Shown here: positions 5,974-10,233 of the stretch, piece by piece
Layout of the letters: every line of letters begins with the position of its first letter
How positions within the stretch are numbered: position 1 is the stretch's first letter
Assembly (NCBI GenBank): GCA_050743265.1
Contig: JBOGEN010000139.1
Span: 1-10,233, forward strand
DNA length: 10,233 bases
From: JBOGEN01 sp050743265
Lineage (GTDB): Bacteria; Actinomycetota; Actinomycetes; JBOGEN01
Direction of reading: 5' to 3'
The notes under the pieces: model-generated
Told to the model about the DNA's origin: nothing
Seen by the model: the letters and a program-made list of their open reading frames with translations, nothing else
Databases searched by the model: none
Made by a program: the position numbers and the translations under genes

Positions 5974-7331
5974 CCGAAAGGCTCGTGGTCGTCGGCGGGG
6001 ACGCCGCGGGCATGAGCGCGGCGTCCCAGGCCCGGCGCGGCCGGTCGCCGGACGACCTGGAGATCGTCGCGTTCGAGCGGGGGCGCTACACCTCGTACTC
6101 CGCCTGCGGCATCCCGTACTGGCTCGCCGGTGACGTCGACGGGCCGGACGCCCTCGTCGTCCGGGACCCGGACACCCACCGGCGGAAGTACGCGATCGAC
6201 GTCCAGCTCGGTACCGAGGTCGAGGGCATCGACCTGGACGCCCGGCGCGTGCACACCCGCGACCGGGCGACCGGCATGACCTCGACCACCGGCTTCGACC
6301 ACCTGGTCGTGGCGACCGGTGCCGTGCCGGTGACCCCGCCCCTGCCGGGCGTGGACGCTGCCGGCATCTACGGCGTGCAGACGCTGGAGGACGGCGCCGC
6401 GCTCGCGGCCGCGCTCACCCCCGACGTGCGGCGGGCCGTGGTCGTCGGCGGCGGGTACATCGGCCTGGAGATGGCCGAGGCGCTGTCGCGGCGCGGCCTC
6501 GAGGTCACCGTCGTGGAGCGGGCGGACGAGCCGATGTCCACGCTCGACCCCGACATGGGACACCTCGTCCACGAGGCCATGGGGGGCATGGGCATCGAGG
6601 TCCGCACCGGGGAGCCGGTGGAGGCCTTCGACGCGCGGGACGGCCGGGTCGCCAGCGTGGTCACGTCCGGCGCGACGATCCCGACCGACCTCGTCGTGCT
6701 CGGCCTCGGGGTACGCCCGAACACGGCGGTGGCCCACGAGGCGGGCCTGCCGGTCGGCGACTCGGGCGGGCTGTGCACCGACCTGCGCATGCGCGTCACC
6801 GGCGTGGACGGGGTGTGGGCGGCGGGCGACTGCGTGGAGAGCCTCGACCTCGTGTCCGGGCGCCGCATCCACGTCCCTCTCGGCACGCACGCGAACAAGC
6901 AGGGCCGGGTCGCGGGCATCAACCTCGGCGGGGGGTACGCGACGTTCCCCGGCCTCGTGCGGACGGCCATGACCAAGGTGTGCCACCTCGAGATCGGCCG
7001 CACCGGACTGCTCGAACGCGACGCGGAGGTCGCCGGCTTCGCGTACGTCACGGCGACTGTCGAGGCGACGACGAAGGCCGGGTACTTCCCGGGCACCGCC
7101 CCCATGACGATCAAGATGTTGGCCGAGCAGCGGACCGGTCGCCTGCTCGGGGCGCAGATCGTCGGCGGCGAGGGCTCGGCCAAGCGGATCGACACGGTCG
7201 CGGTGGCGCTGTGGAACGCGATGACGGTCGAGGAGGTCACCGGCCTCGACCTCGCGTATGCCCCGCCGTTCTCCCCCACCTGGGACCCGGTCCTCATCGC
7301 CGCCCGCAAGGTCGCCGAGCGGCTCGCCTGA
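5970..7331 (+). CDS. CoA-disulfide reductase / NADH oxidase-like FAD-dependent oxidoreductase
   Basis: A 453-residue class of pyridine nucleotide-disulfide oxidoreductase with a single redox cysteine. The N-terminal FAD site is VVGGDAAGMSAA (7-18). The active-site segment is SYSACGIPYW (42-51) with Cys46, the position of Cys43 in S. aureus CoA-disulfide reductase. The NAD(P) domain holds VVVGGGYIGLEMAE (157-170), and VVER at 181-184 places Glu183 at the end of the second strand, which favours NADH. The second FAD motif is WAAGDC (283-288). The C-terminal dimer domain has Tyr372 and Tyr430, spaced 58 apart like Tyr361 and Tyr419 of the S. aureus enzyme. This supports reduction of CoA disulfide or a persulfide. 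No rhodanese domain is present. NADH oxidase or peroxidase activity remains possible. Coupled to the SpoU gene through the GTGA overlap; GGAGGAG at 5 nt defines the start. Confidence 0.88.
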   Translation: MTERLVVVGGDAAGMSAASQARRGRSPDDLEIVAFERGRYTSYSACGIPYWLAGDVDGPDALVVRDPDTHRRKYAIDVQLGTEVEGIDLDARRVHTRDRATGMTSTTGFDHLVVATGAVPVTPPLPGVDAAGIYGVQTLEDGAALAAALTPDVRRAVVVGGGYIGLEMAEALSRRGLEVTVVERADEPMSTLDPDMGHLVHEAMGGMGIEVRTGEPVEAFDARDGRVASVVTSGATIPTDLVVLGLGVRPNTAVAHEAGLPVGDSGGLCTDLRMRVTGVDGVWAAGDCVESLDLVSGRRIHVPLGTHANKQGRVAGINLGGGYATFPGLVRTAMTKVCHLEIGRTGLLERDAEVAGFAYVTATVEATTKAGYFPGTAPMTIKMLAEQRTGRLLGAQIVGGEGSAKRIDTVAVALWNAMTVEEVTGLDLAYAPPFSPTWDPVLIAARKVAERLA

Positions 7332-7339
7332 GGGCTCCC

Positions 7340-7397
7340 GGGCAGACCTTCGGGGCAGACCTCCTGGGCGGCTCGTCCTGGGACTTCCGTCCCTGGG
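7340..7397 (+). repeat. Short direct repeats in the leader of the class I aldolase
   Basis: GGGCAGACCT occurs at 7340-7349 and again at 7353-7362, 13 bp apart. CCTGGG occurs at 7363-7368, 7377-7382 and 7392-7397, 14-15 bp apart. GGGAC/GTCCC (7380-7384, 7389-7393) can form a 5-bp hairpin with a TTCC loop. These fill the 137-bp gap after the flavoenzyme and could be operator half-sites or decay of older sequence. No function is assigned. Confidence 0.5.
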
Positions 7398-7416
7398 CCG
7401 ACTCGACGGCAGCGGA

Positions 7417-7422
7417 CATACT
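7417..7422 (+). promoter_or_regulatory. Possible -10 box of the class I aldolase gene (CATACT)
   Basis: CATACT lies in the middle of a GC-rich leader and would give a 5' leader of about 40 nt including the GAGGG site at 7457-7461. The -35 region (TGGGCC, 7394-7399) does not match a consensus. Confidence 0.25.
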
Positions 7423-7468
7423 GGGAGCCGGTCCAACGCGTCGACACGAGGGACTCGAGGGCAGAGCT

Positions 7469-8569
7469 ATGACCCAGACGACCGCCCCCCACGACACCAC
7501 CACCCTTGACGGAATCGCCGAGGTTCTCGGGGAGCAGGCCTCGTCGCTGCTCGAGCACAAGGCGGTGGTGAGCCAGGAGCTGCTGCACCTGCCCGGGCCG
7601 GACTTCGTGGACCGCGTCTACGCCGCCTCCGACCGCTCGCCGCAGGTGCTGCGCAGCCTCGCCGCGATCTTCAGGAACGGGCGTCTCGGGGGTACGGGCT
7701 ACGTGTCGATCCTGCCGGTCGACCAGGGCATCGAGCACTCCGCCGGAGCCTCGTTCGCGCCCAACCCGGCCTACTTCGACCCCGAGGGCATCGTCCGGCT
7801 CGCGATCGAGGGCGGCTGCAACGCGGTCGCGTCCACGTTCGGCGTGCTCGGGTCGGTGTCTCGGAGGTACGCCCACCGCATCCCGTTCATCGTCAAGCTC
7901 AACCACAACGAGTTGCTCACTTACCCGAACAAGTTCGACCAGCACCTGTTCGGAACGGTCGAGGAGGCGTGGAACATGGGCGCCGTGGCCGTCGGGGCCA
8001 CGGTGTACTTCGGGTCGCAGGAGTCGACGCGGCAGCTCACCGAGATCGCCCAGGCCTTCGCGCTGGCCCACGAGCTCGGCATGGCGACGGTGCTGTGGTG
8101 CTACATGCGCAACCCGTGGTTCACGGTCGACGGGACGAACCACGAGACCGCCGCCGACCTGACGGCGCAGGCCAACCACTTGGGCGTCACGATCCAGGCC
8201 GACGTCATCAAGCAGAAGCTGCCCACCCACAACGGGGGCTACCTCGCCCTGCGCGGCGTCGACGCCTCGTACGGCAAGTTCGACAAGAAGATCTACACGG
8301 AGCTGGGCAGCGACAACCCGGTCGACCTCACGCGGTACCAGGTCCTGAACTGCTACGCCGGTCGCGTGGGGCTGATCAACTCGGGGGGTGCGTCCAGTGG
8401 CGAGAGCGACCTGGCCGAGGCGGTCACGACGGCCGTGGTCAACAAGCGCGCCGGCGGCACGGGCCTGATCTCCGGGCGCAAGGCGTTCCAGCGTCCGATG
8501 GAGGACGGCGTCCGCCTGCTGCACGCGATCCAGGACGTCTATCTCTGTGACGACGTGACCGTGGCCTGA
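7469..8569 (+). CDS. fbaB: Fructose-bisphosphate aldolase class I (DhnA/FbaB type)
   Basis: A 366-residue Schiff-base aldolase of the archaeal/DhnA type, cleaving fructose 1,6-bisphosphate to dihydroxyacetone phosphate and glyceraldehyde 3-phosphate without metal. It matches, as I recall it, E. coli FbaB over nearly its whole length: LPVDQGIEHSAGASF (82-96, catalytic Asp85), GVLGSVSRRYAHRIPFIVKL (125-144), GAVAVGATVYFGS (171-183), the Schiff-base strand ADVIKQKLP (244-252, Lys248 most likely), the phosphate loop INSGGASSGESDL (303-315) and SGRKAF (335-340). About 12 extra residues (MTQTTAPHDT...) precede the E. coli start. The ATG is supported by GAGGG 7 nt upstream. It sits 59 bp before a class II aldolase, an unrelated enzyme for the same reaction. 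A role in gluconeogenesis or under zinc limitation is possible but not shown. Confidence 0.95.
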   Translation: MTQTTAPHDTTTLDGIAEVLGEQASSLLEHKAVVSQELLHLPGPDFVDRVYAASDRSPQVLRSLAAIFRNGRLGGTGYVSILPVDQGIEHSAGASFAPNPAYFDPEGIVRLAIEGGCNAVASTFGVLGSVSRRYAHRIPFIVKLNHNELLTYPNKFDQHLFGTVEEAWNMGAVAVGATVYFGSQESTRQLTEIAQAFALAHELGMATVLWCYMRNPWFTVDGTNHETAADLTAQANHLGVTIQADVIKQKLPTHNGGYLALRGVDASYGKFDKKIYTELGSDNPVDLTRYQVLNCYAGRVGLINSGGASSGESDLAEAVTTAVVNKRAGGTGLISGRKAFQRPMEDGVRLLHAIQDVYLCDDVTVA

Positions 8570-8581
8570 GCCCGGTTCTCG

Positions 8582-8587
8582 TAGGGT
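8582..8587 (+). promoter_or_regulatory. Possible -10 box of the class II aldolase gene (TAGGGT)
   Basis: TAGGGT in the 59-bp gap between the two aldolase genes would give a 5' leader of roughly 35 nt carrying the strong ribosome site. The -35 is not convincing, so co-transcription with the class I gene is equally possible. Confidence 0.3.
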
Positions 8588-8617
8588 GCGGGGCGAGACC
8601 GCACGCCCGGACCCGCC

Positions 8618-8623
8618 AGGAGG
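8618..8623 (+). promoter_or_regulatory. Ribosome binding site of the class II aldolase gene
   Basis: AGGAGG, a full consensus Shine-Dalgarno, ends 5 nt before the ATG at 8629. It is the strongest ribosome site in the window, in keeping with a highly expressed glycolytic enzyme. Confidence 0.85.
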
Positions 8624-8628
8624 TCCCT

Positions 8629-9651
<1,023 letters not shown>

Positions 9652-9713
9652 CTCTTGCGTCGCCTGGCCGTCTCGGGCCACCCCGGGGCTGGGCGGTGTG
9701 CCGGCAGCGCGGG

Positions 9714-9719
9714 CACGAT
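9714..9719 (+). promoter_or_regulatory. Possible leaderless -10 box of the DUF3151 gene (CACGAT)
   Basis: CACGAT ends 6 nt before the ATG at 9726. The position matches the other leaderless candidates, but the box fits only NANNNT, and no -35 is seen. There is no Shine-Dalgarno before this ATG. Confidence 0.3.
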
Positions 9720-9725
9720 GGCGTC

Positions 9726-10142
9726 ATGAGCGCGTACGAGAACCTGCTGCCCGGCCCGGCCCCGACCCACCTGCCCGAGGACCCCGGCGCCGCCGCGCTG
9801 GCCGAGGGAATCGACCCGACGGACGTCGCGGCGGCGTACCCGGCCTCGTCCCTGGCGTGGGCGACGCTCGCCGACCGCGCCTACGACGCGGGCGAGGTCG
9901 TGGCGTCCTACGCGTACGCCCGCACGGGCTACCACCGCGGCCTCGACGCGCTGCGCCGCGCGGGGTGGAAGGGCCACGGGCCGGTGCCCTGGGAGCACGC
10001 GCCGAACCGGGGGTTCCTCCGCGCGCTCCACGCGCTGGGGCGTGCCGCGGGGCACATCGGTGAGGCCGAGGAGGCCGAACGCTGCCGCACGTTCCTGCGG
10101 GACAGCAGCGCGACGGGGGCGGACGCACTCGACGAGGCGTAG
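9726..10142 (+). CDS. DUF3151 domain protein
   Basis: A 138-residue soluble, probably all-helical protein of the actinobacterial DUF3151 family, function unknown. Family-like segments are NLLPGPAPTHLPEDP (6-20), AYPASSLAWATLAD (37-50) and the block ARTGYHRGLDALRRAGWKG (65-83), followed by GPVPWEH (85-91) and NRGFLRAL (94-101). The paired helices resemble a tetratricopeptide-like arrangement, but I cannot confirm this. It follows the class II aldolase by 74 bp on the same strand; I recall M. tuberculosis Rv0360c, near fba Rv0363c, as the same family. The start at 9726 fits the conserved N-terminus; an ATG at 9718 is out of frame. The last dozen residues are acidic and not conserved-looking. 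A strong hairpin follows the stop. Confidence 0.88.
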   Translation: MSAYENLLPGPAPTHLPEDPGAAALAEGIDPTDVAAAYPASSLAWATLADRAYDAGEVVASYAYARTGYHRGLDALRRAGWKGHGPVPWEHAPNRGFLRALHALGRAAGHIGEAEEAERCRTFLRDSSATGADALDEA

Positions 10143-10165
10143 CGCGCGAGGCTCGAGCGCACCCA

Positions 10166-10192
10166 GCGCGAGCGTGGTGACGGCGCTCGCGC
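10166..10192 (+). terminator. Candidate terminator hairpin after the DUF3151 gene
   Basis: GCGCGAGCG (10166-10174) and CGCTCGCGC (10184-10192) form a perfect 9-bp stem with a 9-nt loop, 23 nt after the stop codon. There is no T-tract. A second copy of the left arm core, CGCGCGAG at 10143-10150, can pair with CTCGCGCG at 10186-10193 instead, so two mutually exclusive structures exist. Confidence 0.5.
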
Positions 10193-10233
10193 GACGTCGC
10201 GGCTCCCGGACAAGCCGAGGGCCGGTGGAACCG

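Noticed and set aside
6368..8524. Very long minus-strand open frame opposite the flavoenzyme and class I aldolase
   Set aside because: Long antisense frames are expected in GC-rich coding DNA. Its product is Arg/Ser/Val/Pro-rich with no motif, while the plus strand carries two unmistakable enzymes.
9665..9680. TGGCC/GGCCA hairpin after the class II aldolase as a terminator
   Set aside because: The stem is only 5 bp, without a T-tract, and such stems are common by chance in this composition. A CCCCGGGG palindrome next to it is likewise too short.

Overview
The window comes from the chromosome of a high-GC actinobacterium. GC is very high throughout, third codon positions are almost all G or C, GTG starts are common, and several genes seem to be expressed as leaderless mRNAs. 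The gene content (pyrE, DedA, SpoU methylase, class II aldolase, DUF3151) resembles, from memory, the Rv0360c-Rv0383c neighbourhood of Mycobacterium tuberculosis, so this is mostly core chromosome. FbaB, the CoA-disulfide-reductase-like enzyme and the sulfotransferase look like lineage-specific additions. I see no transposase, integrase, phage gene, CRISPR array, tRNA or rRNA.

Layout. 1-214 (+) is the C-terminal tail of a membrane-anchored protein that starts outside the window. 283-1287 (+) is an atypical/extended SDR reductase. 1312-2031 (-) is an alpha/beta hydrolase, convergent with the SDR and divergent from pyrE. 2064-2609 (+) is pyrE. 2690-3382 and 3392-4015 (-) are two tandem DedA membrane proteins. 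4135-5127 (-) is a sulfotransferase. 5221-5973 (+) is a SpoU/TrmH RNA methyltransferase that overlaps, by 4 nt, an FAD-dependent CoA-disulfide-reductase-like enzyme (5970-7331). 7469-8569 (+) is a class I (DhnA-type) fructose-bisphosphate aldolase and 8629-9651 (+) a class II zinc aldolase. 9726-10142 (+) is a DUF3151 protein, followed by a strong hairpin. No gap between genes exceeds about 140 bases.

Function. The right half combines central carbon metabolism, where two unrelated aldolases catalyse the same glycolytic step in tandem, with a thiol/disulfide redox flavoenzyme. The left half holds pyrimidine synthesis (PyrE), membrane lipid or ion homeostasis (two DedA proteins) and three accessory enzymes of unknown substrate. 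No multi-gene novel system is evident. The most useful non-gene signals are a recurring TANNNT box placed 6-8 nt before start codons (leaderless promoters), one of which appears to share its bases with a stop codon, and a repeat-rich leader in front of the class I aldolase.
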